Shown here: one piece after another, positions 1 to 11,184 of the stretch
Layout of the letters: every line of letters starts with the position of its first letter
Position numbering within the stretch: the stretch's first letter is position 1
Source of the DNA: Amorphophallus konjac
Lineage: Eukaryota > Streptophyta > Magnoliopsida > Alismatales > Araceae
Reading direction: 5' to 3'
Assembly (NCBI GenBank): GCA_022559845.1
Contig: CM040128.1
Span: forward strand, 225,355,643 to 225,419,642
Length of the DNA stretch: 64,000 bases
The notes under the pieces: generated by a model
The model's database searches: none
What the model was told of the DNA's origin: nothing
Seen by the model: only the letters and a program-made list of their open reading frames with translations
Program-made: the position numbers and the translations under genes

Positions 1-2126
1 ATCTTACTTTTTACTTCAGCTACCTCAGGAACGCATGTTCTCCCTCGAAAAAATAACCTGTCGTCATCAGCTAACATAAACTCTGGTCTATTCTTTAGAC
101 TTTCCTTGATCTCTACCAATATCGGATCATTTTCTTGTAGGGACTTGATTTCCATCAGTAATTCTAGACGAAGCTGAAACTGAGCGATCATGACCCGATC
201 GTTGCTAACATTGAGGTCTAAACTAGCCAATTGTTGTAGTAACCTCCATTCCTGTAACATGAGACTTGACAATCTTGCAATCGGCTTACAGCTCAAAGCA
301 TCTGCCACCACATTACCTTTCCCAGGATGGTACTCGATAGGGAAATCGAAATCCTTCAAATACTCCAGCCACCTTCTCTGCCACATGTTAAGTTCCTTTT
401 GATAAAACAAGTATTTAAGGCTCTTATGATCAGAGAACACTGTAAAAGCTTCTCCATATAAATAGTGCCTCCAAATTTTCAAGGCAAACACCACTGCAGC
501 AAGTTCCAAGTCATGGACGGGATAATTCTCTTCATGCTTCCTCGGTTGTCCCGAGGAATAAGCTATCACCCTGCCATTCTGCATAAGCACACAACCCAAG
601 CCAATACCTGAAGCGTCCGTGTAGACTTTAAATCCTCCCTCTCTAGAGGGTAAAGCTAAAATAGGGGTAGTGGTTAAACAGTTCTTCAGAGTTTAGAAAC
701 TCCGCTCATAATCTTCCGACCACTCAAATCGATTCTCCTTGCGGGTCAATCTGGTCAAGGGTACCGCAATCTTGGAGAAATCTTTGATAAATCTCCGATA
801 GTAACCTGCTAAGCCTAGAAAACTTCTTACTTCTATAACATTCGTAGGCCTATCCCAATATCTTACTGCCTCTACCTTCGAGGGGTCAATAGAGATTCCT
901 TCTTTAGTGATAATGTGTCCTAGAAAAGACACTTCTTGCATCAAGAAGTCACATTTACTAAACTTCGCATATAATTGATGATCTCTTAATAACCTTAATG
1001 CCATCTTCAAGTGCTCAGCATGCTCCTCTTCACTCTTAGAGTATATCAAAATATCATCTATAAACATCACGACCCACTGGTCTAGGTAGGGCCGGAACAC
1101 ACTATTCATCAATTGCATGAAAGCTGCAGGAGCATTCGTTAGTCCAAAAGGCATTACCACAAATTCAAAATGCACATACCTACTACGGAAGGTAGTTTTC
1201 AAGATATCATCGTCCTTGATCCGCAACTGATGGTATCCTGATCGAAGATCAATTTTTGAAAAACATGATGCTCCCGCTATCTGAACGAACAGTTCATCTA
1301 TTCTCGGCAATGGATACTTGTTCTTGACAGTAAGCTGGTTCAATTGCTGGTAATCAATGCATAGTCTCAATGAACTATCCTTCTTTCATACAAACAACAC
1401 GGGGGCTCCCCACGGGGATGTGCTAGGGTGAATATACCCCTTCTCGAGCAACTCCATTAATTACCTCTTTAATTCCCTTAACTCCACAGGGGACATACGA
1501 TACGGAGCCCTTGAAATAGGGGACGCGCCAGGAATTAGATCAATAGAAAAGACTACCTCTCTCTCAGACGGAAGTCCTGGCAAATCCTCAGGAAAGACAT
1601 CTGGAAAATCCCGAATGATAGGGATATCCTTAATCTCAATCTCCTTCTTAGGGGTTAAAGAAACCAAGGCTTGAAAAGCCTGACATCCTTTCTTCAATAG
1701 CTTCTCAGCTCAGAGGGCCTAAATAAGCAGCACAGATTTAGAGCGCCTAACCCTAATAAAAGAGAGCTCAGGGTGTCCAGAAAAAGACACAGAGCTAGTG
1801 CTGCAATGGACATTGGCCTCATATGTAGCCAACCAATCTGCTCCTAGGATTACATCATAATCCTTCATTCCCATACAAACCAAATCAGCCGGCATATTCT
1901 GCCCATTAATCAGGACCTTACTAGAAGGGTAATCATGCTCGATTGCTGAACCCGAACCAATAGGAGTTAAAATTTCTAATGGAGAACTCATTAATATTGG
2001 TTTCAAAGATAAAGACTTAGCAAAATTCTGAGAAATAAAAGAATGTGTTGCTCCAATATCAAATAGAACATAAGCTGGCTTATCCGAGATAATAAGTGTA
2101 CCTTCAACAAGTCCACCCTCCTCCAT
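1..2126 (-). pseudogene. TK1 pol (protease, RT, RNase H), 3' end off window
   Basis: One minus-strand frame carries protease (about 2126-1719), the RT lead-in (1697-1461), RT (1370-693) and RNase H (692 to the window edge). The protease has LFDIGATHSF, with Ile where Thr is usual in the D-T-G motif; the catalytic Asp remains. RT shows [20 protein letters not shown] and [10 protein letters not shown], so both catalytic Asp are kept. RNase H shows [10 protein letters not shown] and ends near DALS. In-frame stops near 1459, 1393 and 694 break the frame without shifting it. The protein would have processed the polyprotein and copied element RNA in virus-like particles. It is clearly a dead copy. 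Confidence 0.85.
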
Positions 2127-2138
2127 GGTTTCAGTTTC

Positions 2139-2686
2139 AGTTTCCTATAGAGCTTGGAGCTTACCCTGTCGCTTCTGGCCTCCTTGCAGCTTATTCAGAG
2201 TAGCTTGGTCTGACAAGAGGGGACACTCAGGTATACGATGGTCCCGACTTCCGCAACGTAAACAGGCACCTATCTTGCACCAACACTCATCCATCTTATG
2301 ACCTGGGCAGTCATAATACTTGCAAAGGGCCTTAGATGGTACACCCGGGCTAAACTTCTTATCGTCATTTTTTGGCACCTTACCTTTCCACGGACTAAAC
2401 CCACCGTTAGATCTCTTCTTGTCATTACCGGGCGTGAAATTCCTAGAACTAGTGGTCTGTTCTTTCTTAGGGTTCTTTCCTCGAATCCTCTCAGTCATCT
2501 CTAAGGTATCTTCAAGAACTTGAGCCCTTCTCACCATCTCTGCATAAGTCTGAATTTCTAAAGGTGCTAACTAGTTAATATAATGGAGCCTCAACCCGTT
2601 CATAAAACGCTTAGCCTTAATCTTCTCGGTGGATACCAAGTGTGTTGCATATCGGGATAGTCTGGCAAACTGAGCTTCATATTCTG
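2139..2686 (-). pseudogene. TK1 gag, C-terminal part with two zinc knuckles
   Basis: This is the C-terminal part of the TK1 Gag, in the same frame as the downstream pol. It holds a basic Ser/Lys-rich stretch followed by two nucleocapsid knuckles near 2200-2310. The second knuckle (CLRCGSRDHRIPEC) is intact. In the first (CKYYDCPGH...) the second Cys of the CCHC pattern is Tyr, a change explained by one G-to-A transition. SIR1 is inserted at 2686/2687, and the N-terminal part of the same gene resumes at 29495. Gag would form the particle and bind element RNA; this copy cannot make a full product. Confidence 0.8.
2682..2686. other. SIR1 target-site duplication, left copy (TTCTG)
   Basis: TTCTG directly precedes the SIR1 LTR at 2687 and recurs at 29495-29499 directly after the other LTR. 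A perfect 5-bp duplication shows that SIR1 entered TK1 gag in one event. Confidence 0.95.
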
Positions 2687-3056
2687 TGTTGAACCCCCTG
2701 TGTAAATATTCTATTTGTTGGATTTTGATGATGACCAAACACTATATTAGACTAGAACTTTTGTTGGTCGAATATATTTAGTCAAACTCATTTTGAACTG
2801 CTTTACTATATTTCACCTTTTTCTTCTTAGTTCATGAACTACTAAGGTTGCCAGAGGAGATATACTTGCAGGATCAAGATCATCTATCTTGAGTAAGTGT
2901 TTTGAATCATGTTTGTCAATGTTTCAATCTAACTCCAATGTTGTGTTTTTACAGAAATATGGAATGAAGCTAACTTCCTCAATCATTGAAGGACGATTGG
3001 TGAGATCCAAACAAAACCTTACCCCTTAATAAGTTGAATTCTTTTGTAGTTGTCAT

Positions 3057-3440
3057 GGGTTGACCCAAAGGGTTGATCCTAGTTTATAACCAGCTCATAG
3101 ATTTGAATAATATGTTAGTTTTGATGGGGTGGACCCTAAGGGTCGACCCCTTGTTGGCTGTTAGCTCATTTCCTTCTTTTTGTTGAGAAGTAGTTCGTGG
3201 GTCGACCCCATTGGTTGACCCCTAGGTGCTCTAGAACCCACAGCTTTTCTGTTGTCTGCATAATGTGTGCGGGTCGACCTAATGGGTCGACCCTTTTTGT
3301 CACCCGAAGCCCTCAGGTTTAGCAGGTTTTAGTAGATTGGCGCAATGGGTCGACCCCATGGGTCGACCCCTGGAAATTTCACTTGTCAGGCTTCATGACC
3401 CGTGTTTCATGGGTCGACCCAATGGGTCGACCCCTGGAGT
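3057..3440. repeat. GGGTCGACCC palindrome cluster in SIR1 U3
   Basis: Ten-base palindrome GGGTCGACCC and close variants (GGGTTGACCC, GGGTGGACCC) occur about ten times, often as pairs joined by AATG or CATG, for example around 3346-3371 and 3407-3433. The same cluster is in the 3' LTR (28140-28520), and two further copies lie between pol and the env-like gene (about 9954-10013). The positions just upstream of TATA suggest a promoter role; this is inference. Confidence 0.8.
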
Positions 3441-3560
3441 TACGGACTGCCAGTCCGGTTCGAGATCCGTTTCATGGCCGCCATTTTTATTCCTCGTTTT
3501 GCCCTAATGTTGGGAGATCCAAGGTCCCACCTTGTCACACGTGTCCCCTCTCCTTGGGAC

Positions 3561-3568
3561 TATAAATA
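3561..3568 (+). promoter_or_regulatory. TATA box, SIR1 5' LTR
   Basis: TATAAATA follows CTTGGGAC, which is the usual plant LTR promoter setting. The equivalent position in the 3' LTR (28646-28653) reads TACAAATA, so only the 5' LTR keeps a consensus box. Confidence 0.7.
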
Positions 3569-3992
3569 TCAATGATTAGGGCGTCCCAAAACAAGGGAGA
3601 AAAAAGGGACCATTCGATCTTATCTTGTTTTTATCTTGTAGGAGAAGAAAGCTCGTGGGAACCCTTCCATGTGCGAATAGAAGCCATCTACATCAGAATA
3701 TGGTCGGTCCCCTTGCTGATTAGATGCCTCCAGAGCACGGATGGAAGCCTTACTTCCTCATTTGAAGCTGGTCAACCTGGATCTCGAGCTGCACATCAAC
3801 ATCCGGGCTTCATCTTGAAGATCTGTCCACATCTTGCTTCATTGACCAGGCTATGAAGAACCTCAGCTGGGATATCTATTGAAAGGTGGATTTCTGGCGA
3901 CCTCAAGATCTTTATTGCATATACCTTGTTCATTCTATTTCAGTTTTGAAGGATCATTGTATATCTGATTACTCTTCTATTAAACGAAATAC

Positions 3993-4083
3993 TTTGTGTG
4001 TGTGTGTGTGCGTTTGCTGGTCGCAGCGCTTGTGTGTGTGTGTGGCTGTGTGTTTCATAGTGTGTGTGTGTGGGGGGGGGGGG
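3993..4083 (+). repeat. GT microsatellite and G run in SIR1 5' LTR
   Basis: Two TG/GT runs are separated by short unique sequence and followed by a long G run. The corresponding tract in the other LTR (about 29083-29162) differs in length and lacks the G run, as expected for slippage. Apparent Val/Cys-rich reading frames here are repeat artefacts. Confidence 0.85.
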
Positions 4084-4416
4084 TTTCACTCTATAGTGGA
4101 AGTAATCCTCACTCTGTGAGGGGTGGACGTAGGGGTCACTGTTGTGAACCCGAACCACCTAAAATCCTCTTGTTCATTGTGGTTTGCTTCTACATTCCTT
4201 CTTGAGTGGGCTTCTTGTCGAGCGGAGTGTATTTCAAATCTCGTCTATTCAGATTTTCATATATTTCCGCTGTTCGTGTGTTATCATCAATGGGTGAGAA
4301 GAGTGCTTCATATATTACCCTTCCATTACATCTATTGCAAAAGATTGTCGTTAAATTTTTTATTGCCAATCAATTCACCCCTCCCCTCTTGATTGCCATC
4401 TACCAGGGACAACAAT

Positions 4417-4428
4417 TGGTATCAGAGT
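4417..4428 (+). other. SIR1 primer-binding site (initiator tRNA-Met)
   Basis: TGGTATCAGAGT lies two bases after the 5' LTR and matches the plant initiator tRNA-Met site except for the last base. It sets the plus orientation of the element. Confidence 0.92.
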
Positions 4429-4478
4429 CCGGTCTCTGATTTTTACTAATCTCACGATCTTAGAGTAAGATCCAATAA

Positions 4479-6350
4479 ATGGCAAACAAGGGGCAGATGC
4501 CCGAAGGGCACTCTATACATAGACCTCCCTTCTTCGATGGGTCGAATTATTCATATTGGAAGAATCGCATGTATGTATTCCTGAGGGCTCAGGAATATGA
4601 AATTTGGCATGTAATCAATAATGGTCCATATAAATTGCCTCCCAAAGAGGAAGAGTGGGGAGAAGATAATATCAAGAAGTGCATAGCTAATTTCAAAGCC
4701 ATGAATATAATTCAATGTGCAATTCATCCAAACGAGTACTCACGAATTTTGATGTGTACTTCCGCGCAGGAGATGTGGAACAAACTTCGTTTAATGTATG
4801 AAGGAAAATCAGAAGTGAAGGAGACTAAAGTGAATTTGCTCGTCCGGGACTACGAATTATTCATGATGAAGCCGGATGAAAACATTTCAGAAATGTTTTC
4901 TAGATTGTTGGAGATCACCAACGGGCTGAAGGCACTTGGGAAGGAATACTCCAACCAAGATCTTGTGAGGAAGGTATTAAGGTCCCTCTCATCACAGTGG
5001 CATACTAAGGCCACGGTCATTGAAGACTCAAAGAACCTTACTACTCTGACGCTTGATGAGCTAATTGGGTCATTAATGACCTATGAGCTGAACATAAAAA
5101 GGAATGAGGAAGATGTCAAGAAAAAGAAGCCGATCTCAAGCATGGCCTTGAAGAACAATCTCCAAAGATCGGATGACAGTGAAGATGGATCTGGTTCAAA
5201 CAGTGAGGATGAAGAGCTGGTGGCCATGATAACACAAAGGGCCAGAAAATTCATTAGAAGATCCAGAAGAGCAGGAGCTCCATTCAGAAGAGGGCCAAGG
5301 AAAATGATTCCAAGGAAGGGAGAAAGCAGCAAGAAAGAAGAGATTATCTACTATGAATGTAAAAAACCAGGGCACATGCGTGGAGAGTGTCCCGAACTTC
5401 AGAAAAAACTCAAGAAAGGGAAGTTCAAGAAGCCTAAGGCAATGGTGGCAACGTGGAGCGATGAGGATGACACCGAAGATAAATCGGAAGATGAATTGGA
5501 TGAGCTTGTCCAAACATTGTGTCTAATGGCGGATGATGAAGACTCCAATGAGGTACATTCTGAAACTGATGATCTCTCATGTGAACAATGGGAAATTGCT
5601 TATGAAGCCTTGTATGACAAATGCAAAAAGTTAAAGTCTGAAAATAGAATGTTAAAGAAAAAGATTGACCAAAGCATGTCAAATGAATCTCCATGTCTAA
5701 AATGTGGTGAATTATCATCCAAGCTTGAAACACTATCTTACGACAATGAAATGCTCATTTCCAAAGTCATTTTGTTTGAAGAAGAACTAACATGTTTAAA
5801 AGAAGAACAACATAATGATGAAAAATCCATGAATGCCATTGAAGAAGTGAATGCTAAAGTCCAAGCCTTGGAAAAGGATAAAATGGAACTTGAAGAAGAA
5901 AAAGGGGTTTTAATGGATGAGGTGAAAGATCTGAAAGATTCACTAGCCAGATTTGTCAAAGGGAAGCAAAATCTAGACACCATGCTAGGAATGAGAGTAA
6001 ATTTTAGAAAGGAAGGACTAGGCTATGAGCCATGCAACCAGAAAGCTTTTGTAAACAAAACTCAAACTTCATTTGTGAATTCTAATGCATCATCTTCATC
6101 ATGTTCTTCACATAAAAAGAGTGAGAAATACATTCCGGCTCACAAACCATTCGTGAATGATTACAAGAAAAGAAATCATAACAAAAAGGTTGTTTCATGT
6201 TTCTACTGTGGAATGTATGGTCACACCATATATACATGTAGGTTAATGTTGGCTGATGAGAAACAATTTGCAAGAAAATCAATGTGGTTGAATAGATCAA
6301 GAGCTTCTAACCGATATGGACCCAAGCAAGCTTGGGTACCAAAATCATAG
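4479..6350 (+). CDS. gag: SIR1 Gag, 623 residues
   Basis: Open reading frame for a copia-type capsid/nucleocapsid protein. Residues about 10-60 contain the FDGSNYSYWKNRM type N-terminal motif (DUF4219-like). Residues about 60-205 match the copia Gag core (UBN2-like: EMWNKLRLMYEG, VRDYELFMM, LRSLSSQW). An acidic/basic linker follows, then a knuckle near residue 291, a coiled coil about 375-490 and a second CCHC knuckle (C574, C577, H582, C587). In the first knuckle Tyr291 replaces the first Cys, a G-to-A type change. The ATG is 50 bp after the primer-binding site. The long Gag with a coiled coil is a Sirevirus trait. The frame is open, but RNA binding may be impaired. Confidence 0.92.
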   Translation: MANKGQMPEGHSIHRPPFFDGSNYSYWKNRMYVFLRAQEYEIWHVINNGPYKLPPKEEEWGEDNIKKCIANFKAMNIIQCAIHPNEYSRILMCTSAQEMWNKLRLMYEGKSEVKETKVNLLVRDYELFMMKPDENISEMFSRLLEITNGLKALGKEYSNQDLVRKVLRSLSSQWHTKATVIEDSKNLTTLTLDELIGSLMTYELNIKRNEEDVKKKKPISSMALKNNLQRSDDSEDGSGSNSEDEELVAMITQRARKFIRRSRRAGAPFRRGPRKMIPRKGESSKKEEIIYYECKKPGHMRGECPELQKKLKKGKFKKPKAMVATWSDEDDTEDKSEDELDELVQTLCLMADDEDSNEVHSETDDLSCEQWEIAYEALYDKCKKLKSENRMLKKKIDQSMSNESPCLKCGELSSKLETLSYDNEMLISKVILFEEELTCLKEEQHNDEKSMNAIEEVNAKVQALEKDKMELEEEKGVLMDEVKDLKDSLARFVKGKQNLDTMLGMRVNFRKEGLGYEPCNQKAFVNKTQTSFVNSNASSSSCSSHKKSEKYIPAHKPFVNDYKKRNHNKKVVSCFYCGMYGHTIYTCRLMLADEKQFARKSMWLNRSRASNRYGPKQAWVPKS

Positions 6351-6374
6351 AAGTCTTCTTGTTTTGATGATATG

Positions 6375-9300
6375 TAGGTCTGCATGAAGGCTCAAAGAAA
6401 CAAATGGTACCTCGATAGCAGATGCTCGCGACACATGTCCGGAAACAAAGAAATCTTTGCAGACCTCAAGGAAAAGGATGGTGGACTTGTTGCCTTCGGG
6501 GGCAAGGACAAAGGAAAAATCATTGGAGAAGGTAAGATTGGTAAGGGATCTCCTCATAGTGTGGAAAATATTTTGTTGGTTAAAGGTCTCAATCATAACT
6601 TACTTAGTATTAGTCAACTTTGCGATAAAGGGTGCAATGTGATTTTTGACTCCACGCACTGCACTGTTGTAAATAAAACCACACAAGAAATAATGTTCAT
6701 AGGCGTTAGACAAAATAATGTATATATGATAGACTTAGATGACACATCACACAATAATCTTTGCTTAGTTGCAAATAACTCTGACAATGCTTGGTTGTGG
6801 CATCGCCGTCTTGGGCATGCCAGTTTTAACGTTCTTTCAAAGTTGTCCAGAAATGATTTAGTTGTTGGGATGCCAAGGCTGAAGTTTGAACCTGACAAAG
6901 TGTGTGAGGCATGCAACAAAGGTAAGCAAACAAGAGCCTCTTTCAAAAGCAAGAATGATGTGACTACCACTAGGCCTCTTGAAGTTCTTCATATTGATTT
7001 GTTTGGTCCTAGTAGAACTCACAGTCTAGGTGGTAAGTTATATGGCTTTGTCATTGTAGATGACTTCTCACGATTTTGTTGGGTATACTTTTTGTCACAT
7101 AAAAATGATGCTTTGAAGGAGTTTGAAGGTTTTTGCAGGAAAGTGGAGATTGAGAAGGGATGTTCCATCAAGAGAATTCAAAGTGATCATGGTAAGGAGT
7201 TCGAGAACACTGATTTTGATGAATTTTGTAGGGAGCACGGATACTCGCATACATTTTCAGCACCAAGAACTCCAGAACAAAATGGCATCGTAGAGAGAAA
7301 GAACATAACCCTTATTGAGATGGCTCGGACAATGCTAAGCGAGAACAACCTTCCTAGATACTTTTGGGCGGAAGCCGTTAGCACGGCATGCTACATCATA
7401 AACTGAGCTATGGTAAGACCAATCTTGAGAAAAACCCCATATGAACTCTTTAAAGGTGAGAAGCCCAATATCTCTCACTTGAAACCATTTGGATCAATTT
7501 GCTATATTCTTAATAATGGAAAATCTGATTTGGGCAAATTCGATGCAAAAAGTGATCGCGGAATCTTTCTTGGGTACTCTCTTACTTCTAGAGCATATCG
7601 GGTTTATAACCTGAGAACTATTGTTGTATAGGAGAGCCCTCATGTTATTATAGATGAATCATGGAATGAGAATGTTGATAAAAGCTCAAAATTGCAGGAT
7701 GAAGAAGAAGAAACCAGTGAAGAGATTCCACCAAAGGGAGCACAAGGTCAAGCAACTCTAGGAGAAGGATCAGAAAGCAAGGATAATGAAAATCAACAAG
7801 GACAGCAGCTTCCTCGACAATGGATTTTCCACAAAAGCCATCCTCCCGAGAATGTGATTGGTAATGTAGAAGATAGAGTGAAAACTCGATCTTCATCAAG
7901 GGAAGTTGACAATTTGGATTATCTAGCATTGTTCTCTCAATTTGAACCACACTCTCTTGATGAAGCCTTAAAGGATAATTCCTGGATCTTAGCCATGCAG
8001 GATGAACTACACCAGTTCCAAAGGAACAAAGTGTGGTTCCTTGTGCCACGTCCTAAAAGCCACTCCGTGATCGGAACCAAATGGATTTTCCAAAACAAGT
8101 TAAATGATCAAGGAGTGGTAATTAGGAATAAGGCCAGGCTTGTAGCCAAAGGCTATAGCCAAGAGATAGGAATTGACTTTGATGAGTCTTTTGCCCCTGT
8201 GGCAAGACTTGAGGCTGTAAGAATTCTTTTAGCATTTGCATGCCATCATGATATTAAACTTTTTCAAATGGATGTGAAAAGTGTGTTTTTGAATGGCTTT
8301 ATACAGAAGGATGTGTATGTAGAGCAGCCTCCAGGATTTGAAGATCACGCATATCCAGATTATGTTTACAAATTGGACAAGACGCTTTACGGGTTGAAAC
8401 AAGCTCCCCGCGCTTGGTACGAGAGGCTGAGTTCTTTCCTTGTCGACAATGGGTTCAAACGTGGTAACATTGATCAAACCTTGTTTACCAAAGTAAATGG
8501 TAAGAAAGTTTTAATTGTTCAAGTATATGTCGATGACATAATTTTTGGTTCTACTGACGTCACCTTGAGTGAAAATTTTGCCAAACTTATGCAAGGTGAG
8601 TTTGAAATGAGTATGATGGGAGAATTGACCTTCTTCTTGGGCTTGCAGGTCAAACAAATGGTGGATGGTATCTTCATATGCCAAAGGAAGTATGCTCGAG
8701 ACTTACTCACAAAGTACAATTTCAGCAAGGTGAAACCTCAACCCACACCCATGTCAACCTCAATCAAACTCAATCAAGATGAGAAAGGTAAATCCATGGA
8801 TCAAAAGCTCTTTAGAAGTATGATAGGATCACTGTTGTATTTAACTGCCAGCCGGCCCGACATTCAGTTTGAAGTTTGCTTGTGTGCGAGATTTCAGTCC
8901 GATCCGAAAGAAACACACATGTCGGCCGTGAAACGTATTTTTAGATATATTGCTGGTTCAGTACATTTAGGCTTATGGTTTTCGCGTAATTCGAGCTTTG
9001 AACTGATTGCTTATTCTGACGCCGATTATGTGGGTTGTAAAGTGGATCGAAAAAGCACCAGCGGGTATTGCCAGTTTCTTGGGGGATGCATGGTCTCATG
9101 GGCCTCCAAGAAATAAAATTCAGTGGCCTTGTCAACCGCCGAAGCCGAATATGTGGCTCTTGGTAGTTGCATTGCCCAGGTGCTTTGGATCCAACAACAA
9201 TTGATTGACTACAGCATCTCCTTCAAAAACACCTTAATTTTGTGTGATAACACCTCTGCTATAAACTTGTCAAAAAATCCGATTCATCACTCTAGAACGA

Positions 9301-9482
9301 AGCATATCAAAATTAGGCATCATTTCATTCGTGATCATGTTAGTAAGGGTGATGTTGAAATAAAATTCATTGAAACAAATAATCAAATTGCCGACATATT
9401 TACCAAACCACTAAATGAGGAAAAATTTACATCTTTCAGGAGAGAGTTAGGGGTTTGTAGAATAGAGGAGTCGGATTCTTGA
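6375..9482 (+). pseudogene. pol: SIR1 Pol (protease, integrase, RT, RNase H)
   Basis: A single frame, the same as gag, encodes copia-order Pol. Protease: WYLDSRCSRHMSG at about 6402-6440, where Arg replaces the Gly of D-S-G. Integrase: an HHCC zinc site around 6800-6930 and a catalytic core to about 7400 with VDDFSR, QSDHGKEF and PEQNGIVERKN. RT: MDVKSVFLNG, LYGLKQAPRAW and YVDD at 8526-8537. RNase H: AYSDADYVGC and STAEAEYVAL. The frame is broken by stops at 7404 (TGA), 7629 (TAG) and 9114 (TAA); another TAG at 6372 precedes the protease. There are no frameshifts. Each stop is one C-to-T step from a common Gln or Arg codon. The copy is dead for transposition. Confidence 0.93.
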
Positions 9483-10375
9483 GGTTCTGCATTTTGCATC
9501 ATACTTAGTGTTGCTAGCATGCATATCATGCATTTGTGTCTTTCATATAGTTGCATTCGATGGGTCTCCTTCTTCATGCATATGCACCATTTTGCTTGAA
9601 TTGCAAATAAATTGAATTATGTGAAATCTCCATCTTTGTATGAATTGCATTTCTTCTATTAAATATGTATGAACCCTTTCTTTGCACTCTTCTATGGCCA
9701 CACTATTTTTTTTTGGTTCAATAAGTGCATCGCTGTGGAGCTGATCAATCGAAATCTGAACTATGGAGAGTATGGTAAATAAACTTCTAAGGGAATCTAC
9801 CATTTCCTTGAAACATCCTCCCCAAATGATTCAAACCTCAAATATATCTTATTTCCTTGACCTTCATATGTTTTAATCATTGGGGAATTGAGCCTATCCT
9901 CCTTGGTACTCCGAGTCTTCATTTTAAAGGAAATCTCCATCAAAACAGGGGATGGGTCGACCCCCTGTCAGTTCGCTCAAAACCGGGGCTCGGTCTACCC
10001 GTGGGTCGACCCATTACGGACGGTCGCGATAAAACACGAATCGTTCCGTTTCGGAAAGGGCGTGAACGCCCTAATCTTCAACCCTAACGCTATTTTAAAG
10101 CCCCAGCCCCCTAGATCGACCAGCCACCACCTCTTGGAAGCCTTGAAACCCTCTCTTGCAACCCAAAGCCGCTCCAGCCCTAAAGGCGAGATCTAACCGG
10201 TGGCTACTCGCAGGTTCTCTCTTGGCTGCGTCCGTAAGCATCCATCTTCCTCCCAGATCTTCTGAGGTAAGGCCATGGTGTTTGGAGAGTAGTTATTTCT
10301 GCGTGAGGGGCTCCCCTTCTCGAACCAACACGATCTAGGAAGCCTCTATTGTTTCTGATTTGTCCGGTGGTTCAG
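9483..10375 (+). other. SIR1 spacer between pol and env-like gene
   Basis: About 0.9 kb without a supported coding region. It includes two GGGTCGACCC-type palindromes near 9954-10013, matching those in the LTR, and a G+C-richer part from about 9955 onward. Spacers before the third gene are usual in Sireviruses. No splice sites can be assigned with confidence. Confidence 0.6.
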
Positions 10376-10866
10376 ATGGCACCCAAACGGCGGTCTTCTC
10401 GTCAGGGGGAGGAATCCAGCCGCTCTGCTCGTCTGCGAGAGAGTTCCATCCGCGCAAGAGAGATACGATCCAAAGACAAAGAGCGAGAAGCAATGAAATC
10501 ACAAGCCACGGCCTCCGGTAACAAAGCTGCTCACAGAAATATTCTCCGCTCTCGTGCAGTAGATTTTATGAATCTGGTTGAATTCTTGCCAGGCTTAGTG
10601 GATATAATCTGTAGTCAACCTAATCTTGATCATTTCATGTCTGCACACCGTCAGGTTTATTACAAATTGGTGATTCAGTTCTATGGCAATATGACAATCA
10701 AGGCAAACAAGCAGTTTACTGTTGTAAATGGTGAAGTGATCACCTTGACACCTGAATTTGTGGGTAATGCTCTTAGTTTACCATATCATGAAGGTTACAC
10801 ATTTGGTGATCTTGACTTTGATGAAGAAGAGGTCTATCAAGTGATGACCTCTGAGGAAATGGGAGA
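10376..10866 (+). pseudogene. SIR1 env-like third gene, 5' part
   Basis: From the ATG at 10376 about 163 codons stay open until SIR2 interrupts at 10866. The start is highly basic and Ser/Arg-rich (MAPKRRSSRQ...), then a folded-looking region follows (NLVEFLPGLVDI, HFMSAHRQVYYKLV, LTPEFVGNALSLP). This resembles the plant-specific third reading frame found after pol in Sireviruses and other plant elements, often called env-like or 'putative plant transposon protein'. I see no signal peptide or membrane segment in this part. An in-frame ATG lies 27 bases upstream, but the basic start is more typical. Family assignment is from memory of motif style. Confidence 0.65.
10862..10866. other. SIR2 target-site duplication, left copy (GGAGA)
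   Basis: GGAGA precedes TGTTGGGTTCGG at 10867 and recurs at 26406-26410 after the other LTR. The SIR1 third gene reads across the two flanks in phase, which confirms the insertion. Confidence 0.95.
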
Positions 10867-11184
10867 TGTTGGGTTCGGTGCTATGTATTCAGAGGGGGGG
10901 TGAATGAATATATGCCATTTAAAAACTTCGCCCAAACTAAAATTTCGCTCAAATAAAATCTAGAATGCTAACTAGACAGATTTACCAAATCTGAAATACT
11001 AGTTAAAGTTCTATTGAACCTGTAAGCAAGCACTTGGAGCGCCCCTACGCAAACATCTAGCGGAACCAAACCATAAGCATTCAAACCACAATGCACAAGG
11101 GGTTTTTAGGTGGTTCGGTCCTCCAGACCTACATCCACCCCACACTCAACCCGAGTGTGGCTTACTGCTGACTCACAGCTTGAA

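Larger units (their letters stand above)
2687..4414 (+). repeat. SIR1 5' LTR
   Basis: The LTR starts TGTTGAACCCCC and ends GGGACAACA, 1728 bp. A TATA box is at 3561-3568. The U3 part carries repeated GGGTCGACCC-type palindromes (about 3057-3440). The downstream part has a GT-rich microsatellite and a G run (about 3993-4083). The primer-binding site follows two bases after its end. Confidence 0.95.

Noticed and set aside
3886..4205. Cys/Val-rich small protein in the SIR1 LTR (also 29070-29555)
   Set aside because: It is a translation of the GT microsatellite; tract length differs between the LTRs, changing the frame.
4417..4428. tRNA gene fragments
   Set aside because: The TGGTATCAGAGC matches are primer-binding sites placed at LTR edges; no tRNA cloverleaf surrounds them.
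10376..10903. A host gene or integrated virus gene at the env-like reading frame
   Set aside because: It lies at the Sirevirus third-gene position, reads on across the SIR2 insertion at 26411, and the last codons before 10903 are SIR2 LTR sequence.
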